A stretch of DNA of 41,564 nucleotides, taken from assembly GCA_964599565.1 (NCBI GenBank), contig CAZRFE010000013.1, positions 1 through 41,564 on the forward strand, in the 5' to 3' direction. Each line of letters opens with the position of its first letter. Within the stretch, counting starts at the first letter, position 1. The notes beneath the pieces are model-generated. The model made no database searches. It worked only from the letters and a program-made list of their open reading frames with translations, and was not told the DNA's origin. Both the position numbers and the translations under genes were made by a program. This DNA is from JAJUFS01 sp964599565. Lineage in GTDB: Bacteria; Pseudomonadota; Gammaproteobacteria; Natronospirales; JAJUFS01. Shown in pieces: positions 31,093 to 40,700 of the stretch.

Positions 31093-32598
31093 TCAATCGA
31101 GCAGCCGTGCTACCGCGCTTGTGCTGATGAGCTGCGCCGCAGCACGGATGTCACGATCAAGCCTGCGATCACCGGCGTGAGGAGGTACGGTTTCGCGCAG
31201 CAAGGCGTGCAGGCGCTCGAGCTTCGCGGAGGTCTTCAGCGGACGCATCTGATCGACGGCGATGGCGGCGGCGAGGAGTTCCACCGCGAGTATGTTCGCG
31301 ACGTTGTCGCAGAGCCGGAGCAGTTTCAGTCCGGCCCATGGCGCCATCGATACATGATCTTCCTGGCCGGCGGATGTCGGTACGGAATCCACGGACGCGG
31401 GATGTGCGAGTGTCTTGTTCTCGGAGGCGAGCGCGGCGGCGGTGACGTGCGCGATCATGTAGCCGGATTCAAGGCCGGGCGACGCGGTGAGAAACATTTC
31501 AAGCCGCGGATTCACCTTGCGCAGCAGGAGATCGATGCGCCGCTCGGACATGCTGCCGAGTTCCGCGACCGCGATCGCCATGAAGTCCGAGAGAAATGCG
31601 AGCGGTTCGGCGTGGAAGTTGCCGCCGGAAATCACGGCATCGTCGAACACCAGCGGGTTGTCGGAAACGCTGTTGAGTTCGAGTTCCAGCAGGCGGCGTG
31701 CGTGCGCGAGCGTGTCATGCACGCCACCGAACACCTGCGGCATGCATCGCAGTGCATAAGGATCCTGCACGCGGTCGCAGCCTGCGTGCGAATCGTTGAT
31801 CTCGCTTTTCGTGAGCACGGCGCGGAATTTCTTCGCAACGGCAATCTGTCCCGGCATGCGGCGGATTTCGTGCACGCGCGCATCGAACGGGCTGAAGGAT
31901 CCGGCAAGGCCTTCCACGCTCAATGCGCCGGCGAGAATCGCGGTATCCAGCAGGGCTTCACCGCGGAACAGGCCTTCGATGGCAAGCACCGAAGACAGCT
32001 GCGTGCCGTTCAGCAATGCGAGGCCTTCCTTCGCGGCGAGTTCGACGGGTTCGCGGCCTGCGGCCGTCAATACGGCCGCACCTTCCAGCCGCCGGCCGTC
32101 GTGCATGGCTTCGCCTTCGCCGATCAAGGCGAGCGCAAGATGTGCAAGCGGCGCGAGATCGCCGCTCGCGCCCACCGAGCCGCGCTCGGGAATCAGCGGA
32201 ATGACGTCGCTGTTCAGCAGCGCGAGCAAGGTGTCCACGACTTCCGGGCGAATGCCGGAATGACCGACGGCAAGGCTGTTCGCCTTCAGCAGCATCATGC
32301 GGCGCACGAGTCCGCGCGCAAGCGGCTCGCCGACGCCGCAGCAGTGCGAGCGCACGAGGTTGTACTGGAGTTCGACGACCTTGTCCGCGGAGATGCGCTG
32401 CTTCGCGAACGCGCCGAAGCCGGTGTTGATGCCGTAGCTGACGCGGCCTTCGTCGATGACCTTCTGCACCAGCGCCTGGTTGGCGCGCATGCGTTCGCGC
32501 GCGGCGTCCGTGAGCGCGACGGGGCAAGGCGTACGCTCCCAGTCCGCCAGCCTGTCCAGCGTGAGCGAGTGGCCATCGATCATCAGCATGTCGGTCAT
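31093..32598 (-). CDS. hutH: Histidine ammonia-lyase
   Basis: First step of histidine degradation: L-histidine gives trans-urocanate plus ammonia. The 501-residue enzyme carries the MIO cofactor triad A144-S145-G146 within GSVGASGDLAPLAH. The catalytic Tyr55 is in VSYGINTGFG. QYNLVRSHCCGVGEP, NSVSDNPLVF and VPTSAGQEDHVSM are further family motifs. The ATG at 32598 gives the expected length; the upstream open extension lies inside hutI. It overlaps the hutI stop by 4 nt (ATGA), so hutI-hutH form a translationally coupled pair transcribed leftwards. Confidence 0.97.
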   Translation of the reverse strand: MTDMLMIDGHSLTLDRLADWERTPCPVALTDAARERMRANQALVQKVIDEGRVSYGINTGFGAFAKQRISADKVVELQYNLVRSHCCGVGEPLARGLVRRMMLLKANSLAVGHSGIRPEVVDTLLALLNSDVIPLIPERGSVGASGDLAPLAHLALALIGEGEAMHDGRRLEGAAVLTAAGREPVELAAKEGLALLNGTQLSSVLAIEGLFRGEALLDTAILAGALSVEGLAGSFSPFDARVHEIRRMPGQIAVAKKFRAVLTKSEINDSHAGCDRVQDPYALRCMPQVFGGVHDTLAHARRLLELELNSVSDNPLVFDDAVISGGNFHAEPLAFLSDFMAIAVAELGSMSERRIDLLLRKVNPRLEMFLTASPGLESGYMIAHVTAAALASENKTLAHPASVDSVPTSAGQEDHVSMAPWAGLKLLRLCDNVANILAVELLAAAIAVDQMRPLKTSAKLERLHALLRETVPPHAGDRRLDRDIRAAAQLISTSAVARLLD

Positions 32599-33773
32599 TG
32601 TTCGATTCCCTGGATATAGATCGCGGCGGGTGCGAGACCGCCGAGTTGATAGACAAGAAATTCCGGTGCGGGAATGTCCCACAGCGTGAAGTCGGCGCGC
32701 CTGCCGGCCTCCAGCACGCCGCGATCGCCGAGGCCGAGCGCACGCGCGCCGTTCACCGTCGCGCCGCGCAATGCTTCCTCCGCGGTGAGGCCGAAGAAGA
32801 TGCAGCTCATGTGCATGGCGGCGAGAATGCTTGCAACCGGCGAGGTGCCGGGATTGAGGTCGGTGGCGACGGCGATCGGCACCTTGTGTTTCCTGAGAAG
32901 ATCGACCGGCGGCTTCTTCGTTTCGCGGATGAAGTAGAACGCGCCGGGCAGCAGCACGGCGACCGTGCCGTGTTTCGCCATCGCGCGGATGTCGTCTTCG
33001 GCGGAATGCTCGAGATGATCGCAGGAGAGTGCGTGCAGTTCCGCCGCGATTCTCGTTCCGTTCATGTTCGAGAGCTGGTCGGTGTGCGCCTTCAGTTCAA
33101 GGCCGAGTTCGCGCGCGCGCGCAAACAGGCGGCGCAGGTCGCCGGCGTCGAATGCGATGCGTTCGACAAAGATGTCCACGGCGTCGGCGAGATGTTCCTG
33201 CGCGATGCGCGGCAGCATCTGGTCGATCACTTCATCGAGGTATTCATCCTTGCTGCGGCCTTTCGGAACGGTGTGCGCGCCGAGGAATGTCGCAACGATG
33301 TCGATGTCCGTCCTGTCGCGCAGCGTGCGAATGGCGCGCAGCAGCCGCAGTTCAAGCTCGGTGTCGAGGCCGTAGCCGCTCTTGATCTCGAGCGTGGTGA
33401 CGCCTTCTGCGGCGAGCGCGGCAACGCGCGGCAGGGATTCCGCGACGAGCCGCTCCACGTCCGCTTCACGGACGGCGGCGACGGTGGATACAATGCCGCC
33501 GCCTGCGCGCGCGATTTCCTCGTAGCTCGCGCCGGCGAGCTTCATTGCATGTTCCTGCATGCGATCGCCCGCGAACACGGCATGCGTGTGGCAGTCGATG
33601 AAGCCGGGCATGAGCACGCGGCCGTCTGCGTCCACGCGTCGCGTTGCTGCGGCGTTTGCCGGCGGATCGAGTGCTGCGATGCGTCCGTCCGTGATGCCGA
33701 CGCTGTGCGCGTCAGCGCCGATACCGTCGCGAAAGCTGTGAACGCGGGCGTTGTGGATGACGAGATCGAACAC
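32595..33773 (-). CDS. hutI: Imidazolonepropionase
   Basis: Third step of histidine degradation: 4-imidazolone-5-propionate gives N-formimino-L-glutamate. The 392-residue amidohydrolase has its metal-binding HxH as H62 and H64 in GFIDCHTHAVFAGDR, then YEEIARAGGGIVSTV, LEIKSGYGLD, FLGAHTVP, ELKAHTDQLSN and VATDLNPGTSPV. The start is a GTG at 33773 with GAGG 7 nt upstream. The reading frame stays open far upstream, antisense to hutF, but family similarity begins only here (VFDLVIHNARV). The gene heads the leftward hutI-hutH pair, divergent from hutF with 72 bp between starts. Confidence 0.96.
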   Translation of the reverse strand: MFDLVIHNARVHSFRDGIGADAHSVGITDGRIAALDPPANAAATRRVDADGRVLMPGFIDCHTHAVFAGDRMQEHAMKLAGASYEEIARAGGGIVSTVAAVREADVERLVAESLPRVAALAAEGVTTLEIKSGYGLDTELELRLLRAIRTLRDRTDIDIVATFLGAHTVPKGRSKDEYLDEVIDQMLPRIAQEHLADAVDIFVERIAFDAGDLRRLFARARELGLELKAHTDQLSNMNGTRIAAELHALSCDHLEHSAEDDIRAMAKHGTVAVLLPGAFYFIRETKKPPVDLLRKHKVPIAVATDLNPGTSPVASILAAMHMSCIFFGLTAEEALRGATVNGARALGLGDRGVLEAGRRADFTLWDIPAPEFLVYQLGGLAPAAIYIQGIEQ

Positions 33774-33845
33774 CGTGATTCCTCTGTCCTTCGGAGCGTG
33801 GAAGGGGCACCATACGAGCCGCCCGGGACGGATGACGAGCAGCAC

Positions 33846-35189
33846 ATGACCAGAATCCTGAAATTCCGCCACCTGCTGACGCCGGACGGCATGGTACACG
33901 ATGGGCAGGTGGTTGTCGGCGCGGACGGGCGGATCGAACGCGTGGAAGCCGCGCCGCCGGACACGCGCGACTGGGACGGCTGGCTTGCGCTGCCGGGCAT
34001 GCCCGATGCGCACAGCCACGTCTTCCAGCGCGCGCTCGCAGGTTACGGCGAGGCGCGCGTATCGGAGGAAGATTCCTTCTGGTCCTGGCGCGAGGCGATG
34101 TACCGTCTCGCCGCGCGGATCACGCCGGATGACCTGCATGCCATCGCGCGCCAGGGCTTCATCGACATGCTGCGCGCCGGCTTCACGAGCGTTGCGGAAT
34201 TCCATTACCTGCATCACCTGCCGGACGGTACGCGCACGCGCGCGATGGCCGACGCCGTCATTGCCGCGGCCGAGGAGACCGGCATCCGACTGCGGCTGCT
34301 GCCTGTCGCGTACTTTCATTCCGGCTTCGGCGAACGCCCGCCTGCGCCCGGGCAGGCGCGATTCGTGCACCGGGACATCGACGAATATCTCGTGCTGCTG
34401 GAAAGCCTCGTGCCGCATGCACCCGGCATCGCGCCGCATTCGTTGCGCGCCGTGCCCGCCGCGTGGCTGGGCGATCTCATCAGCGGTGCGGAATCGCTGC
34501 TCGGCAATGACTTTCCGATTCACATCCATATCGCGGAGCAGCGCCGTGAGCTGGAGGAATGCGTTGCGGCGCACGCGCGCACACCGGTGCGATTGCTGGC
34601 GGACTCCGTTGATCTTGGTCCGCGCTGGCAGCTCGTGCATGCAACACACGCGGATGCACAGGAAATCGAGCGCATCGCCGGCAACAGCGCGGGTGTCGTG
34701 ATCTGCCCGATCACCGAGGCCTACCTCGGCGATGGCCTGTTCGACGCCGTGCAGTTTCGTGAACGGGGCGGCGATCTTGCCATCGGTTCCGACAGCAACT
34801 GCCGCATCGATGCCTTCGAGGAACTGCGATTGCTGGAATACGGTCAGCGGCTTCGCTTCGAACGCCGTGCGCGTCTTGCGGATGCGAACGGTCTTGGCGC
34901 ACCGCTTTACGCGCACTCCGCGGCGGCGGGCGGCAATGCGCTGCGCATGCCGCTCGGCGCGATCGCGCCGGGAACATTCGCGGACATCGTGGTCATTGAC
35001 GAGCGCGCCGATGCACTGGCCGGGCACGGCATCGATTCCGCGCTGGACGCGCTCATCGTCAACGGCAGCCGTGCGGACATCGCGGATGTGTATGTCGGCG
35101 GGAAGCGCGTCATCGACGCCGGCCGGCACAGCGATGGCGCGAATGCGCGCGATGCCTTTCACCGCGCCGTGATGCGGCTGCTCATGTAG
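33846..35189 (+). CDS. hutF: Formimidoylglutamate deiminase
   Basis: Converts N-formimino-L-glutamate to N-formyl-L-glutamate plus ammonia, the first step of the two-step Pseudomonas-type branch. The 447-residue amidohydrolase has the metal motif H56-S-H58 in MPDAHSHVFQRALAG. Other motifs are SFWSWREAMYRLA, EFHYLHH, HIHIAEQRRELEEC, THADAQEIERIA and IGSDSNCRIDAFEELRLLEY. The ATG at 33846 is chosen because the conserved sequence begins just after it; the frame is open upstream only as the antisense of hutI. hutG follows 54 bp downstream. The 72-bp interval shared with hutI must hold both promoters; I could not identify convincing elements or a HutC site. Confidence 0.95.
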   Translation: MTRILKFRHLLTPDGMVHDGQVVVGADGRIERVEAAPPDTRDWDGWLALPGMPDAHSHVFQRALAGYGEARVSEEDSFWSWREAMYRLAARITPDDLHAIARQGFIDMLRAGFTSVAEFHYLHHLPDGTRTRAMADAVIAAAEETGIRLRLLPVAYFHSGFGERPPAPGQARFVHRDIDEYLVLLESLVPHAPGIAPHSLRAVPAAWLGDLISGAESLLGNDFPIHIHIAEQRRELEECVAAHARTPVRLLADSVDLGPRWQLVHATHADAQEIERIAGNSAGVVICPITEAYLGDGLFDAVQFRERGGDLAIGSDSNCRIDAFEELRLLEYGQRLRFERRARLADANGLGAPLYAHSAAAGGNALRMPLGAIAPGTFADIVVIDERADALAGHGIDSALDALIVNGSRADIADVYVGGKRVIDAGRHSDGANARDAFHRAVMRLLM

Positions 35190-35243
35190 ATCGCTCCACG
35201 CGGCCGCATCACACCCGCAGCGAATTCAACGAGGAGTCTTCAA

Positions 35244-36047
35244 GTGGAACCGTTCATCGTTCGTCCCGCAACCGCGGATCGCATACCGCTCATCGTCAGC
35301 ATTCCGCATACCGGCACATTCGTTCCCGATGAACTGCGCGCGCGGCTCGCTTCCGATGCGATGCGCGCGCTGCCGATGACCGACTGGCACCTGCACCAGC
35401 TGTACGATTTCCTGCCCGAGCTCGGCGTGACGGTCATCCACGCGACATGGAGCCGCTTCGTCGCGGATCTCAATCGTCCGCCCGACGGCGCCGCGCTCTA
35501 TCCCGGCCGTTTCGAGACAGGCATCGTTGCGCGCGAAACCTTCTGGGGAGACACGATCTGGAGCGAGCCGCCATCCGATGATGAAATCGAGGCGTGGAAA
35601 CAGGCCGTACATGCGCCGTACCACGCAAGGCTTGCGGCATTGCTGGATGAAACGCGCGAGCGGTTCGGCCGCGCGGTGCTGATCGACGCGCACAGCGTCG
35701 CGTCACGCGCGAACCGGCTGCACAGCGAACTCGAGGACGACATCTATCTCGGCAATCGCGATGAAACCACCTGCGGTGCCTGGCTGGTCGATGACGTGCA
35801 GGCGGCGATGGAGGAAGCAGGACTGCGCGTGGTGCGCAACCATCCCTACAAGGGTGGCTACATCACCGCGCACTACGGCGAGATGGAAAACGTGGAGTCG
35901 CTGCAGATCGAAATGGCGCAGCGTGTCTACATGGATGAAGACGACGCAGGCGCTGCGGTTGCCTCGGAACGGTTCGCGCGTGCAAAGGCGATGCTCGGCC
36001 GCGTGTTCGAGACGGTAGTGGCAGGCGTGCAGCGCGAAATCCGCTGA
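35244..36047 (+). CDS. hutG: N-formylglutamate deformylase
   Basis: Final step: N-formyl-L-glutamate gives glutamate plus formate. The 267-residue protein belongs to the N-formylglutamate amidohydrolase family. Visible motifs are LIVSIPHTGTFVPDEL, DWHLHQLYDFLPELG, RFVADLNRPPDG, VLIDAHSVASRANRLH and NHPYKGGYITAHYG. The start is a GTG at 35244 preceded by GAGGAG with 7-nt spacing. With hutF it completes the route without a formiminoglutamase. A strong terminator follows the stop, shared with the convergent outer-membrane protein gene. Confidence 0.96.
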   Translation: MEPFIVRPATADRIPLIVSIPHTGTFVPDELRARLASDAMRALPMTDWHLHQLYDFLPELGVTVIHATWSRFVADLNRPPDGAALYPGRFETGIVARETFWGDTIWSEPPSDDEIEAWKQAVHAPYHARLAALLDETRERFGRAVLIDAHSVASRANRLHSELEDDIYLGNRDETTCGAWLVDDVQAAMEEAGLRVVRNHPYKGGYITAHYGEMENVESLQIEMAQRVYMDEDDAGAAVASERFARAKAMLGRVFETVVAGVQREIR

Positions 36048-36051
36048 AGGA

Positions 36052-36089
36052 AAAACCCGCCGCGCGCATCACGGCTCGCGGCGGGTTTT
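36052..36089. terminator. Bidirectional terminator after hutG
   Basis: AAAACCCGCCGCG (36052-36064) pairs perfectly over 13 bp with CGCGGCGGGTTTT (36077-36089) around a 12-nt loop. A- and T-runs on the two sides serve hutG and the convergent gene ending at 36106. Confidence 0.92.
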
Positions 36090-36105
36090 GGCATCGTGCG
36101 TTGAA

Positions 36106-36768
36106 CTAGAACTGGTAGGTGATGCCGAACGCGATGACGGGATACATCTCGAAATCGCTGTTGATGTCGTTCTCGACTTCGTCTTCCTCGGCTTCGAGGT
36201 TTGCGGCGAAGTTGGGATCGGTTGTCGTGATCGGGCCGGTGGCGGACAGCTCGACGCTGGAATCGCCGAGCATCACCGCACCGATGTCGAAGCCCACGCC
36301 GAAGCCGGAATTGCCAAGTCCCTTCGACCAGCCGAAACCGAAGTACAGCGGATTGCTCTTGCCGATCGCCACGTTGCTGAACAGCGTGCCGACCTCGCTG
36401 GCGTCATAGTCCACGCCGTTGATCTCGTACGTGCCCGCCGGCTCGGCGCGACCGTCCAGCTCGTTCTTGTTGTCGAGCATGCCGCCGGTGATGCGGAACG
36501 TGCCGGCGAACGGATGGATGTCCACGAACAGCGCCGTCGACTTCAGGTTCAGATCGAAGTTGTAGGTGATGTCGTCTTCCGTCGTGTCGTATTCGTCGCT
36601 GTAGTCGTTCGATGCGAGGCGCACGTTGACGTAATCGTTGATGGCGTAGCCCACTTCAAGGCCGAGGCCGAGCGTGCTTGCGCGGGCGGAAACGTTGAAG
36701 CCTTCGGCAGCAGCGAGCGCCGGCAGCAGCAGGACCGCCGCGGCGGCGAGGCGGAGCGAGAATTTCAT
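36106..36768 (-). CDS. Putative small outer-membrane beta-barrel protein
   Basis: A 220-residue exported protein. A clear signal peptide (about 1-21, ending ALAAAE) is followed by alternating amphipathic strands (FNVSARASTLGLGLEVGYAI, VNVRLASNDY, YNFDLNLKSTALFVDI, LYFGFGWSKGL, FGVGFDIGAVML). It ends in YPVIAFGITYQF, an aromatic C-terminal strand ending in Phe of the type recognised by the BAM machinery. Length and pattern suggest an 8-stranded OmpA/OmpW-like barrel. It is rich in Asp and Glu in its loops. The function is unknown; I do not assign a specific family. A TATAAT promoter lies upstream on the same strand. Confidence 0.8.
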   Translation of the reverse strand: MKFSLRLAAAAVLLLPALAAAEGFNVSARASTLGLGLEVGYAINDYVNVRLASNDYSDEYDTTEDDITYNFDLNLKSTALFVDIHPFAGTFRITGGMLDNKNELDGRAEPAGTYEINGVDYDASEVGTLFSNVAIGKSNPLYFGFGWSKGLGNSGFGVGFDIGAVMLGDSSVELSATGPITTTDPNFAANLEAEEDEVENDINSDFEMYPVIAFGITYQF

Positions 36769-36817
36769 GGTTGAACCCCCTGGTTGACGAAATGGCCGTT
36801 GTCGTCACGGCGCAGTG

Positions 36818-36846
36818 ATTATAGGCAGGCTGTGCCGGAAAGTGCA
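36818..36846 (-). promoter_or_regulatory. Candidate promoter of the outer-membrane protein gene
   Basis: On the minus strand a perfect TATAAT (complement of 36818-36823) lies 49 bp upstream of the ATG at 36768. A 3/6 -35 candidate, TGCACT (complement of 36841-36846), is at 17-bp spacing. The -10 is strong and the -35 weak. Confidence 0.5.
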
Positions 36847-36905
36847 GCGGGGCGGAGATTTGCGTTCTGTGGCACAATCCTGCGCCTTCGACGAGGGAGT
36901 CCGCG

Positions 36906-37643
36906 ATGTCCGTGAAGAAATTCGACGCCGTCCTCCGTTCCGCGCGCATGATCACGCCGCGCGTGCGCGAACTTGCGTTCGTCCGCAAGGACGGCGAACC
37001 ACTTCAGTTCGAGCCGGGGCAGTTCATCTCGCTGATGATTGCCACGCCCGAAAAACTGCTGCGACGCAGTTACTCGATCGCGACGCTTCCCGAAAGCGGC
37101 GACGGCATGCTGCGCATCGCGGTTGCGGAAGTGGAAGGCGGACGTGCGACGGGCGTGCTGTTCGGAATGCAGGCGGACGACGAACTGCCGGCCATCGGTC
37201 CTGCAGGGCGCTTCGTGCTGCGCGACGACGGACACTGCCGCTACGTGCTGCTCGCCACCGGAACCGGCGTGACGCCGTACCGCGCGTTCCTGCCGGAACT
37301 TCGCCGCCGTCTTGCGGATCCGAAGATCAGCGTCGATCTCGTGCTCGGCGTGCGCAACCCTGAGGAACTGCTTTACGGCGATGAATTCCGCGCCATGGAC
37401 GCGTCGTTCGACAACTTCCGTTTCTTCGCCTGCTACAGCCGCGCGCTGCCGGAGAATCCGGGACCGTGCGATCGCAAGGGTTACGTGCAGGAACATCTCG
37501 AAGAGCTGCAGCTTGATCCCGCGCACGACGTCGTCTATCTCTGCGGCAACCCCGGGATGATCGATGCGGCCGCTGCATATTGCGAAGCGGCGGGCTTTCC
37601 GATCGGCAACGTGCGCCGCGAGAAGTACGTTTCTTCCAACTGA
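36906..37643 (+). CDS. fpr: Ferredoxin/flavodoxin-NADP(+) reductase
   Basis: A 245-residue FAD-dependent reductase that moves electrons between NADPH and ferredoxin or flavodoxin, often in oxidative-stress and Fe-S contexts. The FAD-binding motif is R54-S-Y-S in LLRRSYSIATLPE. The NADP-binding motif is LLATGTGVTPYRAFLPE, followed by VLGVRNPEELLY and YLCGNPGMIDAAAAY. The C-terminus ends REKYVSSN rather than the plant-type Tyr-Trp end, as in bacterial class I/subclass A or related enzymes. It stands alone: divergent from the outer-membrane protein gene and closed by a 19-bp hairpin. Other flavin reductases of the FNR superfamily are possible, but overall similarity favours Fpr. Confidence 0.88.
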   Translation: MSVKKFDAVLRSARMITPRVRELAFVRKDGEPLQFEPGQFISLMIATPEKLLRRSYSIATLPESGDGMLRIAVAEVEGGRATGVLFGMQADDELPAIGPAGRFVLRDDGHCRYVLLATGTGVTPYRAFLPELRRRLADPKISVDLVLGVRNPEELLYGDEFRAMDASFDNFRFFACYSRALPENPGPCDRKGYVQEHLEELQLDPAHDVVYLCGNPGMIDAAAAYCEAAGFPIGNVRREKYVSSN

Positions 37644-37654
37644 CGCAAATTCCG

Positions 37655-37695
37655 GGCAACAAGAAAGGGCGCCAGCGGCGCCCTTTCTTGTTGCC
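37655..37695. terminator. Exceptionally long bidirectional terminator hairpin
   Basis: Left arm 37655-37673 and right arm 37677-37695 are exact reverse complements over 19 bp with a 3-nt loop (AGC). The core is AAGAAAGGGCGCC/GGCGCCCTTTCTT. It separates fpr from the convergent beta-helix gene and can end both transcripts. Confidence 0.9.
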
Positions 37696-37706
37696 GGATT
37701 GTCTTG

Positions 37707-40700
37707 TCAGTTCTGCGATGTGAATGCGCCAGGATCAGGCGTCGATCCAGACCGCGAGTTGCCGTCGAAATCCGGCCCGGGCACGTACGACGCCTCGGGA
37801 TGATCGAATGCCGGGGCAAACATGCCGGTTCCCATGCCACGCAGGGGACTGCCCGGCGCGAGCCGGTAATTTCCGCCTGCAAGATCAATGAACCCCGGCT
37901 CCGCACTGGTGTTGTGCGCGCCGATGTCGAACTGCTGCCCGGAGTACGTTCCCGTCAGGCGGTTGTAGTCCGCGACTATCAGTTCCGGTTGCGTGCCGCT
38001 TGTGAGGAAACCGAGATCGGTGCCGCCATTGCCGTAAAGGATGTTGTTGAACGCGTGGATCGTGGAATCCGATGCAAGCAGCGCGCCGTCGGTATTGCCC
38101 ACCACTGTATTGTGGAAGACGGTTGCGTAGCCACGATCTTCAAAGGCATTGGTGTCGCCGCCGCGACCGTCAACGGTGATGGCACCGCGGCCTTCATTGC
38201 CGACGACCACATTGTCATGGATGTCCGCGATCGCGGCTTCGTCAACGAAGATGCCGGAACCGGCGTTCAGCGCGTAGTTGTCCTGCACCCAGTTTCCCGT
38301 GATGCGCGTGGTCACGTACTGCGAATGCACGAAGATGCCGCCACCGACCGCGTCGCCGGAGGCGGGCAGGGCATGCCCCTCGTTGCCGATCACGATGTTT
38401 CCGTAGATGCGCGAGTTCATCGCGACGGATATTCCCACGCCGTGCGCGGTGTCATGCCGAAGGATGTTGTTGCGCACGATGTTGTGATGAACGAGCGCTT
38501 CGGCGCCGGTCACGAAGAGCTGCTGCGTTTCGAGGTTCTTGGTGTTGCGGTCGCTGGACGCGCCGCCGCCGACGTAGATGCCGGCGCCGCTGAATCCGCC
38601 GACGTTGTTCTCGATGATGTTGTGCGCTATTTCGAGCAATGAGCCGCTGACGTTGATGCCCGCGCCGCTCAGACCGTTCTGGCTTTCGATGCCGTTGTCA
38701 TGGACATGGCTGTTGACGATCTTCAGCGTCCGCCCGGCGGAGTAACCGGCGACGCGGACGCCGTGCCGGCCGCCGCTGATCTCGAGGCCGTCAATGACGA
38801 TGCTGAAGACGTTGCCAAACAAGAGTGCCGCGGTATCCGGATCGCGGTTCGGAGCAATGAGGTGTGAAGGATGCGCCAGCGGATCGCGTGTACCGAAATT
38901 GCCGTCGTCCACGAATCCGCCGATCAGCGCATAGACGCGATTTCCGTTGTAGGTATCCGCCAGGTTGCCGACAAACTCCTCGTAGGTGCCTTCGGCAATG
39001 CAGATCGCGACCGCTTCATCGTCATCGACGCTCATGAACGCCGCATGAATGCTTGAGTAGGGCGAAGCGATGCTGCCGTTGCCGGCGGGAGGATCTGCAG
39101 CACCGTCATAATCGTCGACGTAGACATGGCGTGTGAATTCGATGTCGCTGGAATTGCCATCGCAGCCGTAGACATCAAGTGCGGCCAGGGGCAGGATGCC
39201 GGCCGATGGAATGGCGCTGTATGCCGCGCTGAGCGGCGGCGCCGCGACGACATTGTCCTCACCGCCCGGTCCGCCGCTGCCATTGTCGTCACCATCGCCA
39301 TCGCCATCACCGTCGCCATCGTCGTCCCCGTCACCGCCACCGTCGGTGTTGTCATCGCTCGCCGGTGAGTCTTCCGCGATTTCCATCGCACCGAGCGTGG
39401 CGAGACCGGTGCGTTCACGCCACCACAGCTTTCCGGGTGCGGCAGCGGGCGAAACGCTGATCTCGAACTGCGGCAGATGCTGTGCGGGAATTTCCACCGG
39501 CAGTGTCGCTGCCGGTGCATCAGCGAGCGGTCCATCGGCGAGCGGCAGGAAGGTATCGAGATCGACCGGCAGTTCTGCGCCGGTGATGAGCGGCTCCGCG
39601 AACGCGACGTGATGGCTGTCGTTTGCGCCGGCGTGCATCGCAAACGGCGGGGTGTTCGAATTGCCGACGCCCGGCGAACCCCAGCTCGGACCTTCATCCC
39701 AGCCTGCGGTGATCCAGTTGCGGCCGAGCGTCAACCGGTCGGCCTTGAAGCGGTTGAACTGCCAGTAGCGGCGCTCCGCGCCCGGCGTTTCACTCGCAAG
39801 GTGGAAGACGTTGTTCAGCGCGCGCACGTTGGGGAATTCCTCGGGTGCGAGCGAATGCATGCGTCCGTAATCCGTTCCCTCCACGACGTAGTGCCATTCG
39901 GATGCGGCGTCGCCGAGTGCGGCAAGCAGGTCGGATGCATCGCCGTCCGCCGTTCCACCGCCGCCGGCAACATAGTCTTCGAGATACCAGTAGGAGGTGT
40001 CCGCGCCTGCGCCGTCGCCATCGGCATGAAAGCGCAGGCGCCACCATTCGCCGTCGCGCAGCGCAAGACCCTCGTCGTTCGGTCCGTCGAGGATTGTGGT
40101 GCCGTTCACGCGGAAGAACACGGTGTGGTTGATGGAATAGCCGAACGGCGTATTGCGCAGCGAGCTCGGAAGATACGCCATGGTGAAGCGTGCACCGTTC
40201 GCGCCGTGCAGGTGTGCTTCGTCGAGATAGAAGGAATCCTCGTACGTCTGGCAGCAGTGAAGGAGCCGCGTGGGGTTGTCGTTCGTGGATTCGTCCGTCT
40301 GCGAGACATAGGTGTTGTGGTAGAACCAGAAGGTTGCAATGTTGCGGTCATGCGGGCTCTGGTCGTAACCGAAGTGCAGTGCGTTCGTCGTGCCGCGCGG
40401 CCCGAAGATGTTGAGAATGTTGCCGTAGATGTAGACGTCCTGGTGCTTCGCCCAGTCCGCCTGCTGGCGCGCGTCGTACTCGGCGAGCGTCGCAGCATCT
40501 TCGCCGGCAAGCGCGGTTGCGCGGTAGCGTGCGTAGCGCCAGGGGAAGATGAGGTCCGCGAAGTCTTCCACTTCGATGAGATCGAGCGTGTGCGCGCCGT
40601 TCTCGAAGTAGTTGTAGCGCACTGTGAGTCCGACGATGCGGGTCTTCAGATCGTTGCCGATGTACGTCGCCTCCTCCGTGAAGCGCGGCTGGCCGAAATA

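Noticed and set aside
32595..35162. Apparent 855-codon minus-strand gene extending hutI upstream across hutF
   Set aside because: Imidazolonepropionase similarity begins at the GTG at 33773; the rest is antisense to hutF. The mirror-image extension of hutF upstream to 32598 is rejected for the same reason.
39252..39356. Short repeats here as a CRISPR or regulatory array
   Set aside because: They are degenerate in-frame Asp-Gly codons within a coding region, with no spacers.
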